Positions 13,120 through 22,814 of a stretch of DNA of 36,024 bases are shown here, in pieces (the first letter of the stretch is position 1; every line of letters starts with the position of its first letter). The DNA comes from Clostridiales bacterium (GTDB taxonomy: Bacteria; Bacillota; Clostridia; Lachnospirales; CAG-274), in NCBI GenBank assembly GCA_021204175.1, contig JAJPZT010000096.1, positions 1 to 36,024 of the forward strand, in the 5' to 3' direction. Under the pieces are notes generated by a model that saw only the letters and a program-made list of their open reading frames with translations, did no database searches and was not told the origin of the DNA. The translations under genes and the position numbers were made by a program.

Positions 13120-14778
13120 ATGACAAATGAAGGAGCTAACAAGTTCGGCGAAACAGCAGGCTTTATTCACAATTATATTCAGGAGGACTTAAAGGGTGAG
13201 CTTAACAAGGTTCATACCCGTTTTCCTCCGGAGCCAAACGGCTATCTGCATATAGGCCACGCCAAGTCTATATGCCTTAATTTCGGAATTGCGGAGCTTT
13301 ACGGCGGAAAATGCAATTTAAGATTTGACGACACAAACCCTGCCAAGGAGGATGTTGAGTTTGTAAACTCCATAAAAGAGGACATTAAGTGGCTGGGCTT
13401 TGACTGGGACGACAGGCTTTATTTCGCTTCGTCTTATTTTGATAAGATGTATGAATTTGCTGTAAAGCTTATTAAAAAGGGAAAGGCTTTTGTCTGCGAT
13501 ATGACAGCCGCCGAAATGAAGGAAGCACGAGGCGACCTTGTTACCCCGGGTAAAAACAGCCCATGGAGAGATCGTTCCGTTGAAGAAAACCTCGATCTTT
13601 TCGAAAGAATGAAGGCAGGGGAGTTTGGAGACGGAGAAAAAACATTAAGGGCTAAAATAGATATGTCCTCACCCAATATGAATATGAGAGACCCTGTAAT
13701 CTACAGAATTTCCCATATGACCCACCATGCCAGCGGCGACAAGTGGTGCATTTACCCCATGTATGACTTTGCCCACCCTGTTGAGGACGCTATCGAGGGA
13801 ATTACCCATTCTATCTGTACTCTTGAATTTGAAGACCACCGCCCTCTTTACGACTGGGTTATAAGAGAAATAGGCGATTTTGAGGTTATACCGAGACAGA
13901 TTGAGTTTGCAAAGCTTAATTTGACAGACACAATTATGGGCAAGAGATATTTAAGAAATTTGGTTGAAACAAACCAGGTTGACGGCTGGGACGACCCCCG
14001 TCTCTGCACAATCTGCGGAATAAGAAGAAGAGGCTATACCCCCTCCGCTGTCAGAACCTTCTGTGAAATGATAGGGGTGGCTAAGGCTAATTCAACCGTT
14101 GATATGGGTCAGCTTGAATACTGCATAAGAGAGGACCTTAAGGGGGTTACACCCGTAGCTATGGCGGTTTTAGACCCTGTTAAGGTTGTTATAACAAACT
14201 ATCCCGAGGGTCAAAGCGAGTTTTTAACCGTAGCCAACCACCCGGACAATGAGGCTTTGGGCGAAAGACAGGTAGAATTCGGAAGAGAAATTTATATCGA
14301 ACGTGAGGACTTTATGGAAGAGCCCCCTAAGAAATATTTTAGACTGTCTCCTGACAAAGAGGTAAGACTTAAGGGCGCATATTTCATAAAGTGCACAGGG
14401 GTTTCTAAGGACGAAAAGGGCGTTATTCAGACTATTTACGCCACATACGACCCCGAAACAAAGGGCGGAAACTGCCTTACAAGAAAGGTTAAGGGAACAA
14501 TTCACTGGGTTTATGCCTCTGCGGCAGTTAAAGCAAAGGTGAACCTTTACGAAAACCTTGTTGTTAAGGACGAGACTTCGGACAACGGCTACAGCCTTAA
14601 CCCCGACTCAATCAAAACCGTTGACGCAATGGTTGAACCCTATATTGCAGACTGTAATCCTATGGATAGATTTCAGTTTATGCGCTTAGGCTATTTCATT
14701 GCGGATTCAAAGCATTTTACCAAGGAAAATCCTGTTTTCAACAGGATAGTATCATTAAAGAGTTCATTTAAGCCGTGA
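13120..14778 (+). CDS. glnS: Glutaminyl-tRNA synthetase
   Basis: Class Ic synthetase that charges tRNA-Gln with glutamine; the 552-residue length matches GlnRS. HIGH motif in [15 protein letters not shown] (44-47), then [10 protein letters not shown] and the GlnRS-type segment VDGWDDPRL followed by [16 protein letters not shown]. The C-terminal half carries the two beta-barrel anticodon-binding domains that set GlnRS apart from bacterial GluRS. The KMSKS-like loop reads IMGKR (272-276), with Gly where most relatives have Ser. The ATG at 13120 has GGAGG at 13108-13112; in-frame codons further upstream overlap the previous gene. A separate gltX lies at 19038-20471, so the two charging activities are encoded apart. 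Confidence 0.95.
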   Translation: MTNEGANKFGETAGFIHNYIQEDLKGELNKVHTRFPPEPNGYLHIGHAKSICLNFGIAELYGGKCNLRFDDTNPAKEDVEFVNSIKEDIKWLGFDWDDRLYFASSYFDKMYEFAVKLIKKGKAFVCDMTAAEMKEARGDLVTPGKNSPWRDRSVEENLDLFERMKAGEFGDGEKTLRAKIDMSSPNMNMRDPVIYRISHMTHHASGDKWCIYPMYDFAHPVEDAIEGITHSICTLEFEDHRPLYDWVIREIGDFEVIPRQIEFAKLNLTDTIMGKRYLRNLVETNQVDGWDDPRLCTICGIRRRGYTPSAVRTFCEMIGVAKANSTVDMGQLEYCIREDLKGVTPVAMAVLDPVKVVITNYPEGQSEFLTVANHPDNEALGERQVEFGREIYIEREDFMEEPPKKYFRLSPDKEVRLKGAYFIKCTGVSKDEKGVIQTIYATYDPETKGGNCLTRKVKGTIHWVYASAAVKAKVNLYENLVVKDETSDNGYSLNPDSIKTVDAMVEPYIADCNPMDRFQFMRLGYFIADSKHFTKENPVFNRIVSLKSSFKP

Positions 14779-14801
14779 TTTGCGGAAGGGTGTTTTAAAA
14801 G

Positions 14802-16154
14802 ATGAGTTATTATGACGAAAAAGGAATAAAAAGAAGCGGAAGCCGTACCCGACGGGAAGGAAAAAACGGGGGCAAAAAACGCAGGAAGAAAAAGAGCAAG
14901 CTGAGCCTGTTTTTTACGGTTTTGTTTTCCATATTGTTTATTTACGTGGCTGCAATAGGCTGTTATATAGGCTATACCTATATAAATGAGGATTTAGGCG
15001 ACGACTTTTTTTCCGGCGAAAACGATGTGGCAAACGCCTTCACAAATGCTTTAAAACCCGTACTGCCTACCTACACAAACCTTGTTGTTTTCGGAACCGA
15101 TGAGGACGGAACCCGAACCGACACTATTATGGTTTTCAATTATAACTCAAAAACAGAAAATCTGACACTTATTTCTGTTCCCAGAGACTCTTATATAGAG
15201 GTTACTGAAGAGGATTTTGACGCTATGCAGTCGGAATATCCCGAGCCGGGCAGCAGAAAAATGAAGATAAATCACGTCTATCACTATGCCCCCGAGGGTC
15301 AGAAGGAAGAGTTTTCAGCTAAATATGTAGGCGCTCTTTTGGGCATAACAATTGACTATTACGCCCTTGTGGACTTTGACGCCTTTACCTATCTCATAGA
15401 CTCCATCGGCGGAATTGAATATGACGTGCCTATGGATATGTATTATTATGACCCGGAATTTGACTTTTTGATTGACCTTAAAGCCGGGGTTCAAACCTTA
15501 AACGGCGAACAGGCTGAGCAGCTTGTAAGGTTCAGAAAGGGATATGCAAATCAGGATTTGGGCAGAGTTTCAACACAGCAGAACTTTGTTAAAGTCCTTA
15601 TAGGGGAACTTGCTAAAAAAGAGAACATACTTTCTAATCCTACTGCCTATATTACGGCGGCTATAAAATATGTTAAAACAAACATAGGCGTTACTGACGC
15701 TGTTAAATATTTTTCCGTTCTGGGAAGCTTTAATGCCGACGGCATAGATAACTTTACCGTTCCCGGTACATCTGCGGTTCTTGACGGAGTAAGCTGTTAT
15801 CAGGTGGACGAGGACACATTGAGATATATGATAAAAAGCGTTTATGACGGCAGCTACGGAGAAACATATGAAACGATTTCTTCCGTAGGCAAGACAATTA
15901 CCGTTTTAAACGGCGGATATACAAGCGGACTTGCCGGCGTATTCAGAGACAGGCTTAACGAAGCAGGCTTTAATGTTGAGTCTGTTAAGGACTTTACGGG
16001 GCTTAAGTCGGACGTTACCAAAATATATGTTAAAAATAAAGGGGAAGGACAGGACTTGCAGGAGTTTTTCAGCGACTCTATGATAATTATAGGTGAAGAA
16101 ATGCCTGCTGAGGGCGATATAGTTGTTGTTTTGGGTGTGGGCGAGACAGCATAG
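14802..16154 (+). CDS. LytR-CpsA-Psr (LCP) family cell-wall glycopolymer ligase
   Basis: LCP proteins transfer undecaprenyl-linked teichoic acids or capsule to peptidoglycan on the outer face of the membrane. The 450-residue chain has a very basic cytoplasmic N terminus, one transmembrane helix (about 34-58), the LCP domain (about 85-310) and a C-terminal LytR_C domain (about 365-450, TVLNGGYTSGLAGVFRDRL). LCP landmarks are DGTRTDTIM, SVPRDSYIE, KINHVYHYA and the Arg-rich VRFRKGYANQDLGR. AAGGGTG precedes the ATG by about ten bases. It starts 23 bases after glnS and probably shares its transcript. The polymer it attaches cannot be told from sequence. Confidence 0.93.
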   Translation: MSYYDEKGIKRSGSRTRREGKNGGKKRRKKKSKLSLFFTVLFSILFIYVAAIGCYIGYTYINEDLGDDFFSGENDVANAFTNALKPVLPTYTNLVVFGTDEDGTRTDTIMVFNYNSKTENLTLISVPRDSYIEVTEEDFDAMQSEYPEPGSRKMKINHVYHYAPEGQKEEFSAKYVGALLGITIDYYALVDFDAFTYLIDSIGGIEYDVPMDMYYYDPEFDFLIDLKAGVQTLNGEQAEQLVRFRKGYANQDLGRVSTQQNFVKVLIGELAKKENILSNPTAYITAAIKYVKTNIGVTDAVKYFSVLGSFNADGIDNFTVPGTSAVLDGVSCYQVDEDTLRYMIKSVYDGSYGETYETISSVGKTITVLNGGYTSGLAGVFRDRLNEAGFNVESVKDFTGLKSDVTKIYVKNKGEGQDLQEFFSDSMIIIGEEMPAEGDIVVVLGVGETA

Positions 16155-16172
16155 GCTTGGGGTGAAGGTTAA

Positions 16173-17405
16173 ATGAAAAGAATTATAATCATAGGCGGCG
16201 GAGCTTCCGGGCTTATGGCGGCGATCAGCGCTTCCTTTGCTTCAAAGGGGAAGGCTGAAATCATCATCTGCGAAAGACTTGCCAGAGTGGGCAAAAAAAT
16301 TTTGGCAACAGGCAACGGCAGGTGCAACTATACAAACAGGAATGTCAGCGAAGAAAATTATTTCGGCGAAAAGCCTGCCTTTGTAAAGCCTGCCCTTGAG
16401 CTCTTTGACGTAGACAGAACCGTTGATTTTTTCTTCAGCTTAGGTGTTTTCCCGAAAGAGGAAAAGGACGGAAAGCTCTACCCCTACTGCGAACAGGCTT
16501 CGGCGGTTTTGGACTGCTTAAGGCTTGAAGCGGAGAAATGCGGAATTATTATAAAAACGGGCTTTGACGTTAAAAGCCTTAAACCCACAGATAAAGGCTT
16601 TAAGGTTTTATCATACAAGGGCGAAGAGCTTTCAGGCAACAAGGTGATTTTAGCCTGCGGAGGATGCGCTTCTCCCGATTTAGGTTCAAACGGCTCAGGC
16701 TTTAAGCTTCTTAAGGAGCTGGGTCACAGAATAACCGACCTTTCACCGGCTCTTGTTCAGCTGAGACTTAAGGCTGATTTCTTAAAAAGTCTTTCGGGCA
16801 TAAAAATTAAGGGAAGGGTTGGGCTTGAAAATGACAACCACCTAATCCGTGAGGAAGAGGGGGAAATTCTCTTTACCGATTACGGCATTTCGGGACCTCC
16901 TGTTTTTCAGCTTTCGGCATATCTTCCGAAACAGGGCAAAACGGAAGTGTCTATTGACTTTATGCCCGAATATGAAACGGCTCAGGTTTTCGGGCTTTTG
17001 AGAATGAGAGCAAAAAGCCTCAAGACTCTGACTATGGAAAGCTTTTTCACAGGGCTTTTGAATAAAAGAATAGGAAATGTAATCTGCCGAAAAGCCGGAA
17101 TTGAAAAGCTGTCTTTTCCCGTTAAAAGCTTAACAAGAGATTTGATTTGGGCGCTGGCTTATGAAATGAAGTTTTTCAAAATAGAGGTTTTGGGGGCTAA
17201 CGGCTGGAACAACGCTCAGGTTACCGCCGGAGGTGCTTCCGTAAGGGAATTTCACTCGGAAAGCCTTGAATCAAAAAAGGTTAAGGGACTTTACTGCTGC
17301 GGTGAAATTTTGGATATTTTCGGTCAGTGCGGAGGGTATAATCTGCAGTGGGCTTGGTCAAGCGGCTGGCTTGCCGGGGCCAAGGCGTGCGAAGGAATGG
17401 TTTGA
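16173..17405 (+). CDS. FAD-dependent oxidoreductase, HI0933/BaiN-like family
   Basis: A 410-residue flavoprotein of the HI0933 (YhiN/BaiN) family. The N-terminal Rossmann GGGASGLMAA binds FAD, followed by GKKILATGNGRCNYTN, a family signature. The C-terminal second FAD contact is GGYNLQWAWSSGWLAG, preceded by TAGGASVREF. One member (BaiN of Clostridium) acts in bile-acid dehydroxylation; most are uncharacterised, so no substrate is assigned. It lies 18 bases after the LCP gene and three bases before a second flavoprotein gene, which suggests one transcript. Confidence 0.9.
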   Translation: MKRIIIIGGGASGLMAAISASFASKGKAEIIICERLARVGKKILATGNGRCNYTNRNVSEENYFGEKPAFVKPALELFDVDRTVDFFFSLGVFPKEEKDGKLYPYCEQASAVLDCLRLEAEKCGIIIKTGFDVKSLKPTDKGFKVLSYKGEELSGNKVILACGGCASPDLGSNGSGFKLLKELGHRITDLSPALVQLRLKADFLKSLSGIKIKGRVGLENDNHLIREEEGEILFTDYGISGPPVFQLSAYLPKQGKTEVSIDFMPEYETAQVFGLLRMRAKSLKTLTMESFFTGLLNKRIGNVICRKAGIEKLSFPVKSLTRDLIWALAYEMKFFKIEVLGANGWNNAQVTAGGASVREFHSESLESKKVKGLYCCGEILDIFGQCGGYNLQWAWSSGWLAGAKACEGMV

Positions 17406-17408
17406 TAT

Positions 17409-18965
17409 ATGCTCAGAATAAGCGGAGTTAAGGTTCCCGTCGGACAGGAGCTAAGTGAAGCCTTTTTAAGGGAGCTTCTTCAAAAAAAGCTTAAAACCAA
17501 GGTAAAAAACGTAAAGCTGTTTAAAAAGAGTATAGACGCAAGAAAGAAAGACAGGGTTATATTTAATCTGACAATTGATTTTGAAGCGGAAAATAAAAAG
17601 AGACTGCTTTTAAGACGTGACGTAACGGAAGCGGTCTTTTTGGAGTATAAAATTAACAAAAAAAGCCTTGACTTCCGCCCTGTGGTGGTGGGCTTCGGGC
17701 CTGCGGGCTTTATGGCAGGGCTTTATTTGGCGAGAGCCGGGCTTAAGCCAATAATTTTGGAAAGAGGGGGCAAGGTTGAGGAAAGAACCAAACAGGTAAA
17801 CGCCTTTTTTAAGGGCGGCAGTCTTGACGAGGAAAACAATGTGCAGTTCGGCGAAGGGGGAGCGGGAACATTTTCCGACGGAAAGCTGAATACAGGGGTT
17901 AATGACCCCCGAATCAGGTTTGTACTTGAAACCTTTGCAGAGAAGGGTGCTCCGGAAGAAATTCTGTGGGAGGCTAAGCCCCACGTAGGTACAGACCGCT
18001 TAGGAGAAATGGTTAAAAATATAAGGAAAGAAATTATAGGTCTCGGCGGAGAAGTCAGGTTTAATAAAAAGATGACAGGGCTTTTGACCGAAAAAGGGGA
18101 GATTAAAGGGGTTTTATGCGGCGAAGAGGTTTTGCCCACGAAGGCGGTTATTTTGGCTTTGGGTCATTCCTCAAGAGATACCTTCAAAATGCTCTATGAC
18201 AAGGGGATTGTTATGGAAGGCAAAAGCTTTTCGGTGGGGGTTCGAATAGAGCATACAAGGGAGTTTATAGACAGGGCGAGATACGGCGAGTTTGCGGATG
18301 TATTAAACGCCGCAGACTATAAGCTTGCTACGCATTTGCAGAACGGCAGAGGGGTTTATACATTCTGTATGTGTCCCGGGGGATATGTTGTGGCGGCGGC
18401 TTCGGAAAAGTACGGAGTTGTTACCAACGGCATGAGCAACTTCTTAAGAGACGGAGAAAATTCAAATTCTGCGGTACTTGTAGGTATAAGCAAAGAGGAC
18501 TTCGGGTCAGGGGTTCTTGACGGAGTTGAATTTCAGAGACAGCTTGAAAGAAAGGCTTTTGAGCTTGGGGGAAGAAGGTATTTTGCTCCGGCTCAAAACA
18601 CAGAGGATTTTGTTTCGGGAAAGGCAACCCTGAGCCTGACAGGAGTTAAGCCTACCTATAAGCCGGGGGTTGTTCCCTCCGACTTCAGAGAGCTTTTTCC
18701 CGGATTTATTTGCGACAGTCTCAGACAGGGGCTTTCGGCTTTCGACAGGCAGATTAAGGGCTTCGCTTCCGAGGGCAGTGTGCTGACAGGAGTTGAAAGC
18801 AGATCGTCTTCACCTGTGAGGATTTTAAGAGACAAAGAAAGCCTTGAAAGCGTGGGGCTTAAGGGTTTGTATCCCTGCGGCGAGGGGGCAGGCTACGCCG
18901 GAGGAATTATGTCTGCGGCTGTAGACGGACTTAAATGCGCAGAAAAAATTTGTGAAAGATTTTAA
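17409..18965 (+). CDS. FAD-dependent dehydrogenase, COG2509 family
   Basis: A 518-residue uncharacterised flavoprotein conserved in Clostridia. A basic N-terminal domain of about 80 residues precedes the Rossmann motif VVVGFGPAGFMAGLYLARAG (about 92-111). The family segment NNVQFGEGGAGTFSDGKL and a C-terminal GEGAGYAGGIMSAAVDG complete the FAD site. The start is three bases after the preceding stop, with a weak ribosome binding site (GGAATGG), consistent with coupled translation. Together with the HI0933-like neighbour it forms a flavoprotein pair of unknown substrate. A bidirectional terminator follows. Confidence 0.9.
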   Translation: MLRISGVKVPVGQELSEAFLRELLQKKLKTKVKNVKLFKKSIDARKKDRVIFNLTIDFEAENKKRLLLRRDVTEAVFLEYKINKKSLDFRPVVVGFGPAGFMAGLYLARAGLKPIILERGGKVEERTKQVNAFFKGGSLDEENNVQFGEGGAGTFSDGKLNTGVNDPRIRFVLETFAEKGAPEEILWEAKPHVGTDRLGEMVKNIRKEIIGLGGEVRFNKKMTGLLTEKGEIKGVLCGEEVLPTKAVILALGHSSRDTFKMLYDKGIVMEGKSFSVGVRIEHTREFIDRARYGEFADVLNAADYKLATHLQNGRGVYTFCMCPGGYVVAAASEKYGVVTNGMSNFLRDGENSNSAVLVGISKEDFGSGVLDGVEFQRQLERKAFELGGRRYFAPAQNTEDFVSGKATLSLTGVKPTYKPGVVPSDFRELFPGFICDSLRQGLSAFDRQIKGFASEGSVLTGVESRSSSPVRILRDKESLESVGLKGLYPCGEGAGYAGGIMSAAVDGLKCAEKICERF

Positions 18966-18986
18966 TATTGAATATTGATATAAGAA

Positions 18987-19016
18987 AACCCCTGTCGATT
19001 GACCTCGGCAGGGGTT
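18987..19016. terminator. Bidirectional terminator between the flavoprotein operon and gltX
   Basis: AACCCCTGTCG (18987-18997) pairs with CGGCAGGGGTT (19006-19016) over eleven positions with one wobble. On the minus strand TTTTCTTAT follows; on the plus strand the T run is interrupted. It serves convergent genes ending at 18965 and 19038. Confidence 0.8.
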
Positions 19017-19037
19017 ATTGTTTGCATATTTTTTATG

Positions 19038-20471
19038 TCAGCTTTCAAGCAGTTTAATGCCCTTTTGGATACGTCTCAGAGACTCTTCCTTACCTAAAAG
19101 AACGCAAAGCTCCGTTGCGCCGCAGGGTGTGGCAGGCTTACCGGAAAGGGCTGTACGAACAGGCCAGAGAATTTGACCGTTTTTAAGTCCGTTAGCCTTA
19201 GCGGTTTCGGTCATTAAAGCATAGAGAGAGTCGTTGTCCCACTGAGGAGCATTTTCCAAAACGCCGCAAATAAGCTTTAAGAAGTCTATTGAATTTTCCT
19301 CATTTGTTTTCATCTTTTTATGAGTATAAAGAGATTTTTCATAAGGGGGCAGAGCGTCAATAAAGTCAATAAGCGCAGGAATATCATAAACAGTAGAAAT
19401 TCTGGTCTTTGCGATTTGCGCCACGAATTTTATGTCGATACCCTCTGTCTTAACAGCTTCTTTTATAACGGGCTCAGCCATTTCATAATATTCGTCAAAG
19501 GGCATAGCCTTTATATATTCACCGTTCATCCATTTAAGCTTGTCGGGGTCGAAAATAGCCGGAGACTTCGAAATCCCCTTTACATCGAAAATATCTATAA
19601 GCTCGTCTATTGAGAAAATTTCTCTGTTTTCGGAGGGCGCCCATCCCAAAAGCGTAATATAGTTTACAATTGCCGCAGGAAGATAGCCCTTAGCCACAAG
19701 GTCTTGGAATGAAGCGTCGCCGTTTCTTTTTGAAAGCTTGTTATGAGCGTCCTTCATAACAGGGGCAACGTGAATATAAGTGGGGATTTCCCACCCGAAA
19801 GCCTCATAAAGAAGGTTATATTTGGGGGTCGAAGAAAGGTACTCGTTTCCTCTGATTACGTGGGTAATGTTCATAAGGTGGTCGTCTATAACGTTGGCAA
19901 AGTTATAGGTAGGCAGACCGTCTGACTTAATTAAAATCTGGTCTTCCATATCGCAGTTGGGAACGGTTACATCGCCGTAAACCTCATCGTGAAATGTGGT
20001 TGTTCCTTCCTTGATTTTCTGACGGATAACAAAGGGAACTCCGTCCTTCAGGTTCTTCTCGATTTCCTCTTTAGAAAGAGACAGACAGTGACGGTCATAT
20101 TTTACGCCTGTTTCGCCTTCGGCACGGAGACTTTCAAGACGCTCCTTGGTGCAGAAGCAGTAGTAAGCCTCGCCCTTTTCCACAAGCTCAAGGGCATATT
20201 TCATATAATCGTTTTTACGCTCCGACTGAATATAGGGACCGTAGTCGCCGCCTATGTCGGGGCCTTCGTCGTGGTGAATGCCGGCTGCTTTAAGTGTGTC
20301 ATAAATTATGTCAACAGCTCCGTCAACATACCTCTCCTGATCGGTGTCCTCAATTCTTAAAATAAAGCTGCCGCCGGAGTGCTTTGCTATAAAATATTCA
20401 TAAAGAGCCGTCCGCAAATTGCCTATGTGCATATAACCTGTGGGGCTTGGTGCAAATCGTGTTCTGATCAT
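19038..20471 (-). CDS. gltX: Glutamyl-tRNA synthetase
   Basis: Class Ic GluRS, 477 residues. [19 protein letters not shown] gives the HIGH-type motif (15-18), and KLSKRNG (245-251) is an intact KMSKS loop. The inserted segment CFC...RHC (105-129) resembles the zinc-binding loop of GluRS with altered final ligands. The C-terminal anticodon-binding domain is all-helical, as in bacterial GluRS and unlike the glnS product at 13120. GAGGAG sits about eight bases before the ATG. It starts 20 bases after a small membrane-protein gene (20492-21025), so both are probably on one transcript. Confidence 0.97.
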   Translation of the reverse strand: MIRTRFAPSPTGYMHIGNLRTALYEYFIAKHSGGSFILRIEDTDQERYVDGAVDIIYDTLKAAGIHHDEGPDIGGDYGPYIQSERKNDYMKYALELVEKGEAYYCFCTKERLESLRAEGETGVKYDRHCLSLSKEEIEKNLKDGVPFVIRQKIKEGTTTFHDEVYGDVTVPNCDMEDQILIKSDGLPTYNFANVIDDHLMNITHVIRGNEYLSSTPKYNLLYEAFGWEIPTYIHVAPVMKDAHNKLSKRNGDASFQDLVAKGYLPAAIVNYITLLGWAPSENREIFSIDELIDIFDVKGISKSPAIFDPDKLKWMNGEYIKAMPFDEYYEMAEPVIKEAVKTEGIDIKFVAQIAKTRISTVYDIPALIDFIDALPPYEKSLYTHKKMKTNEENSIDFLKLICGVLENAPQWDNDSLYALMTETAKANGLKNGQILWPVRTALSGKPATPCGATELCVLLGKEESLRRIQKGIKLLES

Positions 20472-20491
20472 TATAATTTCTCCTCTTGTTT

Positions 20492-21025
20492 TTAATAGTA
20501 CTCAGTAAGGTCTATGTTTGAAAGCTGTTCCTTAATGGTTTTCATAGCTGCCTGTGCTTCAATGATTTTTTCTATTTCATCATCATAGTTTATCCACTGA
20601 CCGCCATTTAAAGACACCTGCTGATGCTTTGAGTTAATAAGTGAATAAAGGCTTGTGAGAGAATAATCGAGTATTCCGTCTACAAGATAATACTGCTGAA
20701 GAACATCATCCTCAAGCATAGCATTTTCATATTGCGTATTAATGTTGGCAATAGTTTCCGGCTCGGCGTCCATTCCTTCCAAAACCTCAATACATAAATC
20801 CTTTGAGCTTTCCATAGAAGCTATAAGCTCTTCAGTATATTCGCTTCTGTAGCCTTCAGCCTCATGACGCAGATATAAAAACATTCCTGCGGCTATAATT
20901 ATAAGAACTGCCGCCAAGCTTGCACTTAAACGTGCATAATATCTCATTCTTGACTTTTTAAAAGGATCTCTTGTCCTTTGCCGTCTGCCCGGCTTGTTTT
21001 TTTCTTTTGTATTTTTATCCTTCAT
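20492..21025 (-). CDS. Uncharacterised single-pass membrane protein
   Basis: A 177-residue protein I do not recognise. A highly basic cytoplasmic N terminus of about 33 residues ([18 protein letters not shown]) is followed by one transmembrane helix (about 35-53). An acidic helical extracytoplasmic domain (about 55-177) follows, with YEEL/LEGMD-like coiled segments; the helical style is faintly LemA-like, but I cannot show it. The ATG at 21025 has AAGGAGG at ideal spacing; longer in-frame readings would run through the upstream terminator. It is transcribed from 21060-21088 and probably continues into gltX. Confidence 0.75.
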   Translation of the reverse strand: MKDKNTKEKNKPGRRQRTRDPFKKSRMRYYARLSASLAAVLIIIAAGMFLYLRHEAEGYRSEYTEELIASMESSKDLCIEVLEGMDAEPETIANINTQYENAMLEDDVLQQYYLVDGILDYSLTSLYSLINSKHQQVSLNGGQWINYDDEIEKIIEAQAAMKTIKEQLSNIDLTEYY

Positions 21026-21059
21026 TTTATCCTCCTTAAACATATTCTTGCTTATTAAT

Positions 21060-21088
21060 ATAATAGCACTTAAACGGTTTAAAAGCAA
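21060..21088 (-). promoter_or_regulatory. Promoter of the membrane protein/gltX unit, with palindrome in the spacer
   Basis: On the minus strand TTGCTT (21088-21083), 17 bp, TATTAT (21065-21060). The palindrome TTAAAC-G-GTTTAA (21070-21082) fills the spacer and may be an operator. Confidence 0.55.
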
Positions 21089-21099
21089 CAAAAAATTGC

Positions 21100-21128
21100 G
21101 AAAAATAAGCGGACAGAAATGTCCGCTT
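21100..21128 (-). terminator. Terminator of the stalk-domain protein gene
   Basis: AAGCGGACA and TGTCCGCTT (21107-21115 with 21120-21128) form a perfect nine-pair stem with a four-base loop, followed on the minus strand by ATTTTTCG. Confidence 0.85.
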
Positions 21129-21152
21129 GAAAAGTTATGTTTTTGAAGCATC

Positions 21153-22517
21153 TCAGAAGATAATAGTTACTGTTTTTGTTTCTGCGTCAAAGGCTATATT
21201 GTCTAAGCCGAAAGCTTCGCAGATGTCTCTGACAGGCAGATACATACTGCCGTTTGAGTTGATTGCCGGTGAGCTTACCTCAATTTGTTCACCGTTTACA
21301 TACATATAGTCGCCGTTCTGTTCGATTGAAACGTTTGTGTCAAACTTAACTATAAGGGCTGTTTTTGTTTCCGCATCGTAATAAATACTGTCGGCGCTTA
21401 TGGCTTCTGCAAGGGCTCTTACGGGGAGCATTGTTCTGCCTTCGGAAATTATGCAGGGAGAGGAAATTTCCACTCTTTCGCCGTTAAGTATGTAAGCGTC
21501 GTCGCCTACTGTGAATGTAAGAACAGTGCTGTCGCCGAAGTTAAGAGCTGAGTCAGGTTCTTCTTCCTCTTCTTCTGCAGCGGTGGAAGATGTAACATCG
21601 GTTACTGCGGCGGCTTCAATAAAGTTTCCGGCTGAGAAGGTTTCCCTTTTGTCAACAGAGCGTGAAATTGTACCGCCTTCATTGGTCTTTACGTTAAGCT
21701 TTCTCTTCGATGTTATGATAATGTCCGGAGAGGATTTTATTTTAGATGATGTAGCCGTAACCTGAAGCCCCTTTATAACAACCGAGCCTGTGCCTGTTTC
21801 CGTCTCATCTGTAATACTTACTGTAAGAGAAGCGGCGGAGTCTCTTGTGATTGCTATTTTGCCTTCATACTTGCCTGTTCCCTCAATTTCGGGAAGAGTA
21901 TCAAAAGCATAGGCGTTTGTGCCCAGTGCAATTGTAAATGTTGTTTCGCCGGGAACAGCCGCAAAGTTTGCAGTGTCGTTAATGGTTATGTCCGAAAGGG
22001 TTGAAACGCCGGCTCTGTAAATATCAGCCTTTTGGTCGTATTTGGCGGAAAATGTTCCGGCAGTGTTGCAGGCGAAAAGGAAGGACGCATCACTCATATA
22101 TGTGGGAGTTTCCGTTACGTCAAGATAAATATATCCGTCTGAAAAGCTGTTTGCGTAAAGGGGAATAGAAAATGTTGAAGCTGAGCCTTCGTTTTGGGTT
22201 TTGAAAAAGTCCTTTGTAAACTTAAGCTGAATGTCGCTTTTGCCCGAAGCGGTTACGCTTATGTTTGAGTCGACACGGCACATTTTATTATAGTCCCATT
22301 CGGCTCCGTCCAAAACCAAATGAAAAGCCATATCGCTTAAGGAATTGCCCGAGGTTGTTAAAATAAGCTCGGGATATTCGTTTTCCGTTTTGCTGTTTGT
22401 CATTCTGTAGTATGCGCCCGAAAGACTGACGGAACAGTCTGTTCTCGCTGCCAAAACAGACACTTGTGGGATAAGCAGAGCGCAAATAAGAGCTATTGAC
22501 ACAATTATTTTTTTCAT
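21153..22517 (-). CDS. Secreted protein with copper amine oxidase-like stalk domains
   Basis: A 454-residue exported protein. The signal peptide MKKIIVSIALICALLIPQVSVLAA is followed by a long beta-rich region of no recognised family (about 25-310). An acidic linker with EEEEEEP (about 315) leads to two copies of the copper amine oxidase N-terminal (stalk) motif (SEGRTMLPVRALAEA and SNGSMYLPVRDICEAF, each with DAETKT). In Clostridia such stalk domains are cell-surface modules; they are not amine oxidases. A role at the envelope is inferred. GGAGG lies about twelve bases before the ATG, slightly long. It is followed by its own terminator. Confidence 0.85.
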   Translation of the reverse strand: MKKIIVSIALICALLIPQVSVLAARTDCSVSLSGAYYRMTNSKTENEYPELILTTSGNSLSDMAFHLVLDGAEWDYNKMCRVDSNISVTASGKSDIQLKFTKDFFKTQNEGSASTFSIPLYANSFSDGYIYLDVTETPTYMSDASFLFACNTAGTFSAKYDQKADIYRAGVSTLSDITINDTANFAAVPGETTFTIALGTNAYAFDTLPEIEGTGKYEGKIAITRDSAASLTVSITDETETGTGSVVIKGLQVTATSSKIKSSPDIIITSKRKLNVKTNEGGTISRSVDKRETFSAGNFIEAAAVTDVTSSTAAEEEEEEPDSALNFGDSTVLTFTVGDDAYILNGERVEISSPCIISEGRTMLPVRALAEAISADSIYYDAETKTALIVKFDTNVSIEQNGDYMYVNGEQIEVSSPAINSNGSMYLPVRDICEAFGLDNIAFDAETKTVTIIF

Positions 22518-22556
22518 ATTTGGGTTTAACCTCCGTTTTTTTATTCTTTACTGATA

Positions 22557-22585
22557 ATTATAGCATAAATAATCTTAAAATGCAT
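22557..22585 (-). promoter_or_regulatory. Extended -10 promoter of the stalk-domain protein gene
   Basis: On the minus strand TATAAT (22562-22557) is directly preceded by TGC, an extended -10; the -35 region is poor. Confidence 0.5.
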
Positions 22586-22637
22586 TAAGAAAACATAATT
22601 TTTTTAAGAAATTTTTGTGTTTTTAGAAATATCGCCG

Positions 22638-22814
22638 TTAAATCTGTTTGTTTACGATTTTGTATTCGTCATTAAATCGAAAATAAGGGCAGACAGTTCT
22701 TTTTTGAGTTAAAATTCTGTAATATTCGTCCTCGTCGAGATTCATAATGCATTCATAAGAGTCGGTATAGTCGTCATAGTCATAATAGAGACAGTTTTCA
22801 CAGCTTCCCGTCAT
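22638..22814 (-). CDS. DUF6472-like small Cys-rich protein
   Basis: A 58-residue acidic protein with the pattern CENCLYY...YECIMNLDEDEYYRIL...CPYFR...DEYKIVNKQ, which I recognise as the DUF6472-type family of Clostridia. Four cysteines (CxxC, then two single Cys) suggest a metal site; the function is unknown. The ATG at 22814 overlaps the pepT end by 17 bases and has AGGTGA upstream, so translation is probably coupled to pepT. A longer in-frame start at 22829 has no better site. Confidence 0.75.
   Translation of the reverse strand: MTGSCENCLYYDYDDYTDSYECIMNLDEDEYYRILTQKRTVCPYFRFNDEYKIVNKQI

Noticed and set aside
17610..18139. Two long minus-strand ORFs inside the COG2509 flavoprotein gene.
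   Set aside because: They overlap each other and conserved FAD-binding codons, and have no start signals.
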